64,000 bases of DNA from Amblyornis subalaris (taxonomy: Eukaryota; Chordata; Aves; Passeriformes; Ptilonorhynchidae). Below, one piece after another: positions 46,486-59,125 of the stretch. Under the pieces are notes generated by a model that was not told the DNA's origin, ran no database searches, and was given only the letters and a program-made list of their open reading frames with translations. Within the stretch, counting starts at the first letter, position 1; every line of letters starts with the position of its first letter. The translations under genes and the position numbers were made by a program. Location of the stretch: contig JACAXG010000169.1 in assembly GCA_018881555.1 (NCBI GenBank), positions 1,280,977 to 1,344,976 of the forward strand. Direction: 5' to 3'.

Positions 46486-47127
46486 CTTCCTGTGGCCCGA
46501 GAAGAGCAGGGTGAGCTGGTGGATGGAGCCGCCGTTCCTGACCAGCTCTTTCTTGAGGGTCCGGGGGGAGGGCAGCGCCCAGCGCGCCGCGGGGCCCTGG
46601 CCGTCGGAGCAGTTGAGGGTGGTGTCGGAGGTGAAGCAGTGGCCCTTGGCCTCCTGCAGGAGGCTGCCCTCGCTGTGGGTGCGGCGCCGCAGGGAGCCCT
46701 GCACGCTCAGGGTGTAGCCGGGCTGCCCGCCCGTCTCGATCATGCTGCTGCGCTTCAGCTCGTTCCTGTCCAGGTACTGCTCGTCGCTGTCCTCCTCCTC
46801 CTCCTCGTCCTCCTCCTCGTCGTCTTCCTCCTCGTCCTCCTCCTCGTCCTCGCCGTCCGCGGTGCCGCCGGCCGTGCCCGCCGCGCTCTGGCTGAAGGTG
46901 CTGTCCAGCCGCAGCTCGGGGATGACAAAGGCCGGCAGGGAGCCGCGCTGCTCCTCTCCCGTCGCGGTGGCCACCGGCCGCTTTTCCGCCGGGAGGGGAG
47001 CCTGGGTGGCTCCNGGAGCATCCCAGGGCTCGGCCGGAGCCGGTGCCTCGGCAGGGGCATCACCCGCCGCTGCCTGCCCATCCTCTGAGTGCATCTGCCC
47101 CGGCTTCTCGGCGTCCGTCTCCAGCAT
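46486..47127 (-). CDS. RGS3: RGS3 acidic linker exon (214 codons)
   Basis: This 642-nt exon has acceptor GGCAG and donor AAG/GTGCGTGAG, phase 0 at both ends. It opens with ATG (MLETDAEKPGQ), corresponding to the MFETEADE start of the mammalian RGS3 linker, so it is either internal to the long form or the first coding exon of an intermediate form. Visible parts in order: an Ala/Pro-rich stretch (about residues 20-50), the conserved AFVIPELRLDSTFSQ block (about 65-80), a run of about 30 Glu/Asp residues, KRSSMIETG, SLRRRTHSEGSLLQE (basic and Ser-rich, a likely phosphorylation or 14-3-3 type site by inference), SDTTLNCSDG, and LKKELVRNGGS to FSGHRK at the 3' end. The Pro-rich repeat found after the start in human is absent. 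Starting here the protein would be about 410 residues, against the roughly 519 I recall for human. The CDS contains one CCN codon, which is Pro whatever the base. Confidence 0.93.
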
Positions 47128-49149
47128 CTGCCNGAGGAGAAGACAGAGAAGGTTGAAAGCAGAAGCATCCCACATCTCTCTGGCCACCTTCCTGCGGAGC
47201 CTTCCCGCTCCTAACGCCCCGCAAGGCTGGCAACCATTTGTACAACCCTAGTGGTGGGGTGGGATGGCATCGTCCCCTTGTCCCCAGGCGGTGGCAGGGA
47301 GCCCCTTCCTCCCTCGGCACCCAGTCCTGCTCCTGAGCCCTGGAACACCAGGTTCCCCCAGCTGGCAGGAGTGGGATGGGGCCACTCAGTTCCCCCCTCC
47401 AGCACCCTGCAGCACTGGTGGGTTTTGAGGAATCCCAGCCACAGAGGCAGGGCTGGTAACATCACCCTCACCCCGATGGCTCCACGTCCCCCGGGAGCTG
47501 CAGGGGGGCTCAGCCCTGCAGGGATGTTCCCCANGGGCTGCAGAGAAATCCAGCAGCTCGTCCAGCAGCTCCAGCCCCTCCTGCACCACATTATCAAATG
47601 CCAAAGGGAAGCTCCTGGCTCTGCCCATCCCTGGATTGCCCCAGCTCAGCCTGTGGCTCTGGAGCTCCCCAAGGCCACCCTGTCAGGCCCTACAAAACCA
47701 CAGCCACTCCTGCCAGCCCCTGTCGGGTTTTTAAGCCTTTGGGGATGGTTTTTCCAGATTTTCTCTGCAGCTGGGGAAGGCCTGAGCAAGCTCTGTCCTC
47801 TCAAAGGGAAAAGCCCAAGGGAAAAAACCTCTAAGGATTTTTTTGTGAGCAGGGGGAATCTGCAATGAGCCCTCCCCTGCCAGAGCGAGGTCCTGTGTGA
47901 TTTTTCTGTCTAAGCCAAAGGGGCAAATCCAGTTCAACAGGGAAAAAAGAGAAAAAGGAGAGAAAAATCCTCCCTTTGGGAAGCAATTCCCTCCTACACA
48001 GATCCTGGGACACGGGCTATTCCACAGGACCACCCCCAGGTAACGAGTCACCCAGAAAAGAAGTCACTGTATCCCCAGCTGAGATGCAAGCATTGTCACA
48101 AACCCGATGGCAACCACAAGGCTGGAGTTAACAAAGCCACCCCTCAGGATAAACTGNCTTCAGCTTCAAACAGGGCAGCAGCCCTGGGAACCAACCCATC
48201 CAGCCTCACATCCCATTGGGAAGAGGCACCCATGGGGTGGACAGAGGTTGTATCCCCACGCTGGGGGTCCCAGCTTGTGACCCCGCAAGCCACCCCTGGG
48301 ACAGCCCCCCTGCTGCTGGACAGCCCCTCACCCCGCAGAGCACAGAGGTGATAACCACCCCTGGGCACCCCCAGGCAGCTGTGTGCAGATGTTGGGCTGC
48401 AAAAGCTGCTGTCAGCCCCAGGAAACACCCCAGAGGTGTGTGAGTCCCGTGTGCACAGAGGGGACAGCGCAGAGACCACCCAGCAGCACCCTGAGCACCT
48501 GCCTGAGCTCACAGGGCAAAGAGTTTTCCAGGAAGATGCTGGAGTTCAGTGCCACAGCCAGCTGGGCAGCACACGGAGGAGCCCACACGTGTCCAGCTGT
48601 GCCTTGTCCTGTTGTAGCACACCCAAAGGTCCCTGTTTCACCTGTGGCATGGACAGCACCAGCTCTGCCCCCCCCCCAGCAGCGATTCAGTGTCACCTGA
48701 ACTCCCCCACAGAGTCTGAAGACTAAAATTCAGAGCCCATCATGTCCTTGGCCCCATCTGTGACATCTCCCCATCCACGAAACAGCTGGATTTGGTGTGA
48801 GACACAAAGCAGATGCTCCACTCCCCCCATCCTTGGGGCTGTTCCATCCCCCCCACAGTCATTCCTTGTGAAAAGGGAATGCTTCCAGACTTGCCATGCA
48901 AGGATGTTATTTGCACCAGCGNGCGCCTGAATGATGCTGCTTGTGTTTCATTTGTCTTGCAATCACTGTCATCATTATCTCATGAAATAATTAGAGGAAA
49001 AACCCACGCAGCCCTCAAGTCACTCCCCACCAAGCCCTCCCCCCAGCAGCTGCCTATCTGCCCAGTCCTTCTGCTCACACTGCTGGTTGCCTGCATCAGA
49101 TAAGGTCCTAGAAGGAAATGAACAGGCTCCTTTAAAATGAGAGACATTG

Positions 49150-49169
49150 GGGGATTAAATTAAATCCCC
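49150..49169. promoter_or_regulatory. palindromic GGATTA/TAATCC-type homeodomain site
   Basis: GGGGATT and AATCCCC form 7-base inverted arms around AAATTA. Each arm resembles the K50 homeodomain (OTX/PITX/CRX) core, and CTAATTCAATCA follows at once. It sits in an AT-richer island at 48.9-49.2 kb. Confidence 0.4.
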
Positions 49170-49491
49170 GCGCTAATTCAATCAGAGACTCTGCTGCTCT
49201 TCTCTGGCGTGGAGGGGATGAGCAGGAGCCTCAGCACCCAGCCAGGGCTGGTTCCCTCTCGGGCTGAGAGCATCACCAGGGCTGTGAAATCCTGTCTGCA
49301 CAGGGCTGAGCTCTGCTCAGCATCACCTGGAGGGGGGAGGGACAGGGAAGGAGAGGCAGCAATGCCATCAGTGCCAGCCCTCAGACCCGGCCCTGGCCAG
49401 AGCACCAGGGACTTCATCGGCACAAAGCCAAGGTCACCCTGCTGCCCNAAGCTCACTTGGGACCTCAGGGACAGGGATGTGACCAGATTTC

Positions 49492-49855
49492 ATGGAGTCA
49501 CAGATTGGGTTAGGTCGGAAGGACCCTTAAAGCCCACCCCATCCCACCCCCTGCCATGGGCAGGGACAGCTTCCACTAGCCCAGAGTGCTCCAAGCCCTG
49601 TCCAACCTGGCCTTGGACACTTCCAGGGATGGGGCAGCCACAGCTTCTCCGGGCAACCTGTGCCAGGGCCTCAGCACCCTCACAAGGAGGAATTTCTTCC
49701 TAATATCCCACCTGACCCTGCCCTCTGGCAGTGGGAAGCCATTCTCCCTTGCCCTGTCCCTCCATCCCTTGTCCCAAGTCCCTCTCCAGCTCTCCTGAAG
49801 CCCCTTTAGGCACTGGAAGGGGCTCTAAGGTCTCCCTGGAGCCTTTCAGGAGCTT
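49492..49855 (-). mobile_element. CR1 LINE 3'-end fragment
   Basis: Begins (plus strand) with GGAGTCACAGATTGGG, the inverted CR1 3' terminus, and continues through the usual CR1 tail blocks. It lies in the big RGS3 intron in the same sense as the gene. Confidence 0.92.
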
Positions 49856-52299
49856 TTCCAGTGCCTGAGGGGGGCTGACACCTCACCATCATGAGGCTGA
49901 GGGGCTGCTGGAGGAGGCAGCAGAGGAGGCAGTGCTGGGGCTGTCTGAGCAGGGAGGTGCTGTCCTTCCCCCTCCCAGACTCACCCAAAACATCCCATGC
50001 TCTCACTACAGCAGCAGCAGCTCAGAGCCAGCAGTCAACATCTGGATTTCTCCATTCCCAATGCCTTGGTCTCACTGCTCTCAACATCTGGGTGTCCCTG
50101 TTCTCAATGCTTCCCTTTTTTCCCCCTCTGCATCTTCTCCTCCTCAACACCTGAGTCTCCCTGCACTCAGCAAGTTGCTCTTCCCATTCCCAGCATTTGG
50201 GTTTCCCTGTGTGGATCCAGGCAGGTCAAGGGGCTGAGGGGCTTTACTCCATCCCCTCTGCAGGATCTCACACTTCACTGTTTCAGTTTCCNTCTCAGAC
50301 TGAGTGGCCAAGGCAGCATGTCCTGAGAAGGGGAAGAGAAAGCAGAAGCAAGAGCTGCCCCCAAGCCCCAGGATGGCTCTCTGGGGTAATTTTAGGGAAG
50401 GGGGATGATGGGTCTGAGACCAGAGCAACAGCAAGAGAGTCCCTAAGAATGATCTTCCCATTGAACAAGTGCAAAGACACTCCAAAATAAGCCAACACTG
50501 CCCTGCCTGTTCCAGCATCCTCAACCCTTGCACCTATAACCCAGTTCCTGGGTTCTCTGTACCTTCAAGGATTACTCACTGACTCAAAAATTAAGGTTTT
50601 TTTCAAGTTTTCTTGAAACCAAGACAGGGCACAAGTACTGCAAACCCTCTGTTCCTTGGTCTGTACCTCGAGCAGGCTTTTCTGAGTTGCTGCTCACAAC
50701 CAGGACTGTGCCAGTTCACAGCAGAGAAAACTTCAACACCCAGAAGTGAAAAATTTCAACGACAGTCAGCACAGCCTCGACTTCGCCAGCATTTCTTGAA
50801 ATAATGTGACCTTTGTGGTGGCCCACAGCTGGGACTTCCAGCTGGGAAAACACCAGCCACGGAGACAGCACAGCTGGGAGCTGAAGCCTGCCCTGACCTT
50901 GCCCTGGTGCTGCCAGCCCTCTCACGCTGCCAGAAGTGCCGTGTGGCATTCCCTGAAATCCCCAGCTCAGGGAGCTCAGGGATTTTTTTTGAGGCTCTCA
51001 GCTTCCTATTTCAAAGCCTCTGCTCCTCTCAGTCATGNAGCCACTGTGGCTCCAGTGATGCCTGGCCACAGGGACATTTAATTGAGCCTNTCCTGCCTCC
51101 TGATGCGGATGCTCAGGTTTTCTCCTCCTTTTGTGGTGATGCTGAGGAAGAGGAGGCGAAACACAGCTCAGAGAGCTGCCCTGCACCCAGGCGCCTCCTC
51201 AGCCAAAACCAGGGATTGGGAAAAGCAGGGAAGTCCCTGCAGGACTGTTGGACCTCNGTGTGAGCGGGAGAGCAAAGGACGTGCTGCTCTGACTGTGCTC
51301 TCACCCAGGGGGAGTGAATGGACCTCCTGGGATACTGCTGGAAGAGCTGATCTTGTGGCTGTCCCCAGACCACGGCAGCTCCATCCATCCTCCGTGTGTC
51401 CCATGGAGCAACCTCTCTGGCTCCTGGTGCCTNCTCAAAGGTGCCTCACCTGTCCCCAAAAGCATTTCACTCCGTGGGGATGAGACCAACTCTCTCTNCA
51501 GGGGTATTTTGGAGAGATGCAGGCAGCTTTGCTGCTGGCAGTGGGATCCCTGTGCTGGAGCTAACATCCCTCCCCACAGCAGATGGAGCTCAGGGACAAT
51601 AGCACCCACATCATCCAGGGAAACATCAACCTTTCCAAAGCAGGTTTTTCCTAAAGTGGGAGGAAAACATTACAGTTTTGGTTCTTAGCACGGGACAAAC
51701 CGTGCCCAGTTCCACCAGATCAGAAACTTGTAACTGTGAAATGAGAAACTTGCAACTGTGAAACGCTACCCAGCCATTGATGGTGAGCACCTCGGGATTC
51801 AAAGAGTGACCACCAAGAGCCAAGGAAGCTCACGGCTGCAGGGAACGGCATCCAANGCACACACGAAGCCAGAAATGCAAAGCGAAGCCAGAAACACAAA
51901 GCAGAACTACCAACACTTGAGAAAATGTTCCTGGGAGTCATTGTGAAAGTGCTCACGAGGAGCATTCCCCGAGCTCTGCTCCTCACCCTCTGCAGGGCCG
52001 GGCAGAGCCCAGGGCTCGCAGCACGCCCGGGTTTTCTGCCCACTGCCTGCTTTGTTACCGCAGCAATGAATAATTGATCCAGAGCAATTAGTGCAACAGC
52101 AAAAGCAGCGCGGGGGTGTAAACCCGAACGGCAGGACCCAGCAGTGCCCGGGGCAGGGCACTGAGGGTGGAGGTACGGGTGGGAGACCTTGGAGGTGGCG
52201 TTTGTACCACCCTAAAAACCCTGGGCNTGAGAACCCTGGCGGGAGAAGCTCTCCTAAAGGCAGGAAATGATCCCATGAGAGCCGGCACAAATCCCATTC

Positions 52300-53470
52300 C
52301 CCATCCCTGCTTTCCCAGCGGATCGCTGCGCACAGGGCTCTGCCCATCCCCACCCTGAGCCGCTCCCGGGGCCGCTCCGCTCCTGAAATTTCAGCGGGAA
52401 GCGGGAGCTTAACAGAGGGCAGGAGCCCGGCCCGTACCCGGGGAGAGGAGCCCCGGCTGCAGGCTCCGCTCGGACCCCACATCTCGGTGTCAGCACCTGC
52501 TGAAGGTGTCAGCCAAAAACACGGGACCAACCCTCCCCACGCCGTCACCGGGGGCTCGGCCCCGCCGCAGCTCCGCGCTGCCCGCCCCGACCCGCAGCTG
52601 CCCCGGCGGTCCCAGCTCCACACCCCAGCCCTTCCCGGCCCGCTGCCCTCCATCCCGGCGAGGCTACGAGCATGCACACGGCCGCAATTCCAGGGGTAAG
52701 GGATGGATCTGCTGGCTGGTCCCCAGTACCGGGACACGGAGGGTGTCCAAAAGGCTGCAAAAGTCCTGCAGCGGAAAGCCCACACTGTCGGCACATTGCA
52801 GTGCTGACCCCACAGCAAGAGCCAGCTGATGAAAGGCAACCTCCGAAAGACCCCGTCGCTAAAAATGCCCCTTCACTCCTCCCGGATGCTCCTTACCAAC
52901 CCTTCAAGCCCAGCCTGGTGGCAGATGAACTGGGCAGGAGCCACAGGTTCCCCAGGGCAGAGCAGGGACCACCCGGCGCAGGGGGAACAGCGCAGGGAGC
53001 AGAGCGCCTTGGATCCACAAGGACATCAGCGCTCCTGACGCCCCGTGCCGCTTCCTCAGCCTGCGGCCGCATCCTGCCCAGCGAAGGCTCCAGCCCTGGG
53101 GCTGAAACGTTTGAAAGCAAAACCTACAGAACCTACCAAACGCGGGCTCTCAGCTGCGTCCCCCGGGCCGAGCGGGCGGCATCTCCCGCGGCAGCCCCGC
53201 CATGTGCCGCTGCTGGCGCGGCGCTCCGGCTCTGCCCCCGCCGTTATTGATGGCCGTGTCAAGCGGCGGCTGAAACCGCCCCAGCCGCTCCCAGCCACGG
53301 CTCCCTCGTGTCCCCCGTGCTATTTACGGCTCTGCCAGCACTCCCCGGAGGTGCCGTTACCTGCTGATGGCAGCGGCCGGCCGCTGCGCCCCGAGGCGGG
53401 GCCGTGCATCACCCCGAGAGCCGCCGCAGCTCCCCTGCCCCTGCCCCGTCCTGCCCCCGAGCGACACCCA
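52300..53470. promoter_or_regulatory. CpG-rich segment in the large intron, possible promoter
   Basis: CpG density is high, above all at 53.16-53.42 kb, with GGCGGCTGAAACCGCC (an inverted repeat) and a homeobox-like GTTATTGATGG. It lies 5-6 kb upstream of the ATG-bearing 47127 exon on the gene strand, so it could start the intermediate RGS3 form. I could not identify a first exon with a convincing donor. Confidence 0.35.
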
Positions 53471-56086
53471 GCGCAGAGATCCCGGGGCTTCCTGCTTCAT
53501 GGAACTCTGCTGCGAGTTCGCTGGTTGGGTTTGTTTCCCCCAAACTGCTTTCTGTGGCAAAGGGACAGCTCTGACGTGGGGGATGCTCTGCCATGGGGTG
53601 CTTTGCCCTTTGCATCGCAACCCCTACGGGCGGCTCGACCCTAATGGGCAGGGACAGGGAGGGCAAACAGGCAGGAGGGTGGATGGTGTCCATCCAGGGG
53701 ACAGCCCACTCATGACCATCTGCCCCTCCTCTTCTCCTGCAAGGGCCCTCTCGTGACAGCCCCATGCGCACGGGGCTGGGGACAGAACTGCCTTGGCTGG
53801 GCATTTCTCCTCCTGGGATTACACTTTATTGCCCAAGACAGGGAAGTTGTCCTGGTGGCTCCAGAGAGAGCACAGTGAGGGGTGTGTGCACAGCCATTCC
53901 CACAGACATGTGCAGGTTTTATCTGCACCGTGGCCACTGTTCACTGATGGCTCCTCGCTGCTGCAGTGCCAAGCTGTGCTCAGCTCTCCCCCAGCAAGGG
54001 CTTTGGGCACACACACGTTCCCCTGCTCCAGCCACGTGAATGCTCCTGGGATGGAGCAGAGCAACTGTGCTGCCTCCTCTTCCTCACAGGCACCTGCAGC
54101 TTTGCAGTGGCACAGGAAATGTGGAAGCTCCCTGGTCTCATTGGACACCTCTGTCACCAGGGGCAGCAGTGACACGGCCCAGCCATCCCTCAGCTGTGCT
54201 CAGCACCCACCCTGCCTGCTCTGCTGAAGGGAGCTGGGCCTGCTGGGCTTTGTGCCTGTTCCCCCCCCGAGGCCACCTGGCTGGCTGCAGGTCCATGGGG
54301 CACGGGGTGTCACCACACTGGGGGCACCCAGCTGTCCCTGAGACTTGGAGCACCCCCAGCCCGGGGTCCCTGGCCCCTCTCAGTCAGGACTGGCCCAGCC
54401 ACCACCCAAACCTGCCCACACCCCCTGCTCTGNGTCCATTGTGATGGGGATACAGCTCCAGAGCTGGGCTCCAGCTACTGCCTGCAGCCTCAGCACCGCA
54501 GGGCGAGTGCCGGGGACCCGGAGCTGTGAGATGATGTCTGGGTCATAAATATCCCTTGGCAGCAAACAAGCAGAGTGGTGGGAAAGGGGGAGGAAGGAGC
54601 AGATCCTGTCACTGCCATTCAGCCCCCAACCCTCAGCACCCTTTCCCTTTGGTGCTGCTCAGTGGGGGAATCTCTCTGCAGCACTATGGGCAGGGGCAGA
54701 GCATTGTCCCCNGGGCAAGGTGAGGGAGGTGACAACCAGAGCCTGACTGATGCATTCCACCACTGCAGATCCACCGGGAAGGACTCATCCCAACACCACT
54801 TACACAGGACCTCGAGGTTGGCGCTGGAAGCTGTTCCTGCTGCCAGCAGAGATCACTGGAAGGAAACATCCACTGGGAAGAGAGGACCTGGCGGAGCAGT
54901 TCTGCTGTGACTTGTTCCAACAGGGCCATGGCCAGAGCCACACACAGNATGGAGCATTCCCAAATGGTACCAAAACCAGCACTGGTGGCCCCAAAGCCAC
55001 GCACAGCCCTCCTGCCATGGTGCTGGCAAGCCTTGCCCTGCTGCTCCATCAGGAAGGTGCTCGTTACAGGCCAGGACANCAAGGCTCATGGAGGGCCAGG
55101 GCATGCCACGGGGACAGGACGAAGCTGTGCCAACCAGTCCCACACCACTCTGGGCATCACCACCCAAAGCCCCCTGGCATTTCGAATAGATCCTTTGACT
55201 TTGCAAAGATATCAGGGCTTGAGCAACTTGTGCAAGGAGTTACTTGACTTCAGAGGCTGCCCCACCACACTCTCACAGCCCCTGCCCACACTGGGAGGGA
55301 AGAGAAGGAGCAGCTCCCCGAGGNAGGAGTTGTTTGGGGATGGGAGAGGAGGCTCCAGCCTGGCAGGCAGCACTGCAACAAAGCACTTCCAGGCCCTTCA
55401 TTAAATCACAGCAGCGCTGGCTCAAAGCACTCAGCCTGTGCCTCTGACCACCCTGAGCAAATGATCTCACACCGCTCAACCCCCCCGGGCTGCCGGCGCC
55501 GCTCCTGCCCNCACTTTCCCTCTTCCCAGCCCTTCTGGGGATTCGCCAGGAACAAACCTTCCAGGGTTTCAAACTGCCTCTGGCCATGATGGAAGCGTTG
55601 GCGGCTGCTCACGTCCCGGCTCGGGCCGGGGGAGGGGATGTGGGGTCACTGGATGCAGCTGGGAGAACATCTCCCGGAGAAACGGGAGCCNGTGTTTGCC
55701 GGAGGGGAGAGGTCTGCTCTCCTAATGGCTCCGGAGCCCAGCTAAGCAAACGAACAAATAGAGGGAGCTGTGCCTCTCAGCTGGCCCATCTGCTGCTCCC
55801 GGCACAGATGTGCCTCAGGGGCCATGAGCCAGGGACCCTCCCGNGCTGCGAGCCCCCGGAGCCTCCGTGCCACCAGGAACAGTACCAAGAGCCTCAGGGC
55901 TGGACAGTGAGCCCAGTGGAGCCAGGGTTCAGGGATAGGGGAGATGATAAACAGATCAGTACCCCAGCCCAGCAGCCCAGCCCNGCCCAGCACCCTGTCC
56001 AGCCTCACACTAGTGGCCAGGCACATCCCAGCATCCCCAGGCTTTGGGTCGTGTCCTTGTGCTTAGGGCTGGAAGCTGGCTGAAGA

Positions 56087-56463
56087 GCAACTGCTCAGCC
56101 TGGAGAAGGCTCCAGGGAGACCTTAGAGCCCCTTCCAGTGCCTAAAGGGGCATCAAGAGAGCTGGAGGGGGACTTGGGACAAGGGAAGGAGTGACAGGAC
56201 AAGAGGGAATGGCCTTAAGCTCAAGGGCAGGTTTAGATTACATATTAGGAAGAAATTCTTTGTGAGGGTGGGGAGGCCCTGGCACAGGTTGCCCAGAGAA
56301 GCTGTGGCTGCCCCATCCCTGGAAGTGTCCAAGGCCGGGTTGGACAGGGCTTGGAGCAACCTGGGCTAGTGGAATGTGTCCCTGCCCATGGCAGGGGATG
56401 GAANGAGATGAGCTTTAAGGTCCCTTCCCACCCAAACCAGTCTGGGATTCTGTGACTCTATGC
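56087..56463 (+). mobile_element. CR1 LINE 3'-end fragment
   Basis: Contains the CR1 tail in forward order, ending ...CCCAAACCAGTCTGGGATTC and TGTGACTCTATG. It is antisense to RGS3. Confidence 0.93.
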
Positions 56464-58989
56464 AAGGAGNGACAACTCCCTCACAGAGGAAGAGCATCTC
56501 TGGTCCCACAGCCTCACAAATTCATGGAGCCTTTGGCTGTTCTCAGTAATGAGTTTTCCCAGTGCAGGGTGAGAGCNAGGCTGTGCTCCGTGGTGTGGAA
56601 CAGTGGAACAGTGGAACTGCACTGCTTTGCCTTTGTGACCTGGCTCTAAGTCCTGCCAGCTGATGTTTTCACCCATATTGGGGCAGAATCAGCCTCAAGG
56701 TTTTCTCCCCCATCTGAGCCCCCTGGACAGCATGAATGAGGTGCTCAGAGGGTGTGTGGCCAGGACCAGGTTGGCCCTCCAGGTGCTGCTGTGATGTGCT
56801 CAGCCCTGCCCAGCCTCTCATGTGGAAGGAAAGCAGGCTCTGGAGAAGATCCAGGTTTCCTGCACCCTTGGCTGTGTCCTGCCCCACAGCAGCAGCTGAG
56901 CAGGACCCCCCGGAGCGGAGCTGGCACAGACGGGGCAGCAGGTTCCCAGCCCAAAATGGATAGACTTTGGCCAAAAACAAAATAAGAAGGTACAAAATCC
57001 TCCCTTCCCTCCCCATCAAAGAGCTGATCACACTCTGACTGAACTGCTCAGAGAGACAGGGATGAATGGGGTTGCCCACAATCTTGTCCCCAGGTGCTTG
57101 TCACAGCCACCCCAATGCCAGCAGCCCCTTGACTGTGCCAGCACAAGTGTGCACATGGTCACCATCCAAAGGGANATGCCCCCGTGTAAGGAAAGGGAGT
57201 TCCTGAGCCAGGGACATGCCGGGGAACAGGGATTGTGGAGGGACAGCAGGATGGGTGCTCGGGGTCAGGAAGGCGAGGCAGGGCATGGGACAGGAGAGGG
57301 TGACCCACACTGCACCGTCCCCTGCTGCAGGTGCCCNGGGGAGCAGCGCTGTCCCCGCACGCTCCGGAGCCCTCCCGCCCCAGCAGCCCTGGTTTCAATC
57401 AGCCCTCGTTACACACNGTTTGCTTTTGCTGACAGCACATTTACTCGCACTTGTCAAGCCCGTTGTAAATAAGTGAGAGAAACAGCCCTGCCCTTCCTGA
57501 CCACAGGAACGGCCAGGAAGGGGCCGGCCGGTCCCCCCCGGCCGCTCGTTCCCAGCACCGGAGCCAGCGCTGCCAGGAAGGGCCAGGATCGGTCCAAGCC
57601 TGCTCACACCGTCAGCAGCCACGGGAGAGAGACGGCAGCCAGGGCGGGGAAAGTGCCGAGCATCCACCACCTCCCTCGGGAAACAACGGGAGCACCCGTC
57701 CTGGACTCCCAAAGTCCACGCCACTGAGTGTCCGTAATTATTTAGCTTAAGGAAAATCTGCATCTCTCAGATACAGCCAGCCATCCTCTCCGAGGTAATC
57801 TCAGGTCACGGAGCCAGAAGGGAAGAGTAATCAGCCGTTCTGAGTGTGGAAGACACAAAGAAACAAGCAGTGAGAATCAGGCGGTGGCAGCAGGTCCGTT
57901 ACACGCAGGGGCCGTGCTGGGAATCTTTGCCCTGGCAGCCGGACCAGCCGGAGCAGCTCCAGCCNCTGTGCCTTGCCCTCGCCCCTGCTCTGCACTTTGC
58001 CCTCTCTTCAGCCNGGCTAAAGCAGCCCAAGCTGGTGCAGCTTCGTGAGGGTAACCCAGCACTGATGGTCAGCACCNGCCTGGGGAGGTCACCTCGTTCT
58101 CTCAGTTCATGCAAAAGCTGCTCTTCTATAATCGCAGTGCCATGGCTGTGCTTCCTCGCAGCCCCAGCCAACCTCCAGGCTCCACGCAGCCCTGTTTGGG
58201 AAGGTTTGCTGCCAAGCTGGGTCACCCTGGGCATGTGTTTTACAGGTACTCGCTCAGCACAGGCACAGGGCGGGGAGAAGCATCCCAGAGCAGACCCAGA
58301 CACAAGGATGAGAGGGGGGAGGCTCTGCAGATGGACAAAATACCCACAGAGTAACTCCTAGGAGCTGCTGNGGCTGGCAGGGTGGGTTTGCAGCTCAGGG
58401 AAGTTCAGCCAAGTCTTACAGTGGCAGCAGAGAAGCCACTGGAGCCTCACTTCCACCACATCTGGGCAGTGGGGACAGAGAGCTGGACCACAACGACAGC
58501 CACGTTATCCCTTGAGCTCCTCCTGCACCGACTCTGCCAGGAAAAGCCCACCGGGAGCACGGCTGGACCATCACAGCTGCATCCCTCATGGAGTTCTCTT
58601 CCTACAACTCCAGAAGAGGATGCTCCTCCTGTCTCCCAGAAACCAACAGCTTTGCTCCAAACCCAGCTGCTCTGAAAGCAGCAGTGCCAACCCAGGCCCC
58701 TCCAGGGCTCATCCTCCCAGCCTGGCACCATCATCCCAGGAGACACCGCGAGGGGCAGTGACAGCTCTGCAGGGCCATGCCCCTGAGCCAGAGGGACCTT
58801 CCTGCCCTCAGGGCTGCCCTACCCAGGNAGAGCTCAGGGGACCCTTGAAAAATGAGAGGAGCCACCCCAAAGCCCAGAATTTGTCTGATTTCTGAGCAGG
58901 TTGAAGGTTGCCACTGATGGCAGCCACAGAGGCTCCTGAGGAGCTGCTCTCTGCTCGGACAGTGACCCTTGCTCTGGCTCCAGCACACA

Positions 58990-59125
58990 GCTGGCACATG
59001 GCACAGCTCTGCCTGGCACATGGCACAGCTCTGGTGGCACATGGCACAGCTCTGGTGACACATGGCACAGCTCTGCCTGGCACATGGCACAGCTCTGCCT
59101 GGCACATGGCACAGCTCTGCTGGCA
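58990..59125. repeat. 22-bp minisatellite
   Basis: About six units of GCCTGGCACATGGCACAGCTCT with length variants, in the large RGS3 intron. Confidence 0.9.

Noticed and set aside
45796..47088. 430-codon plus-strand frame
   Set aside because: Its second half is antisense to the RGS3 linker exon, with Val/Leu runs mirroring the Glu/Asp run.
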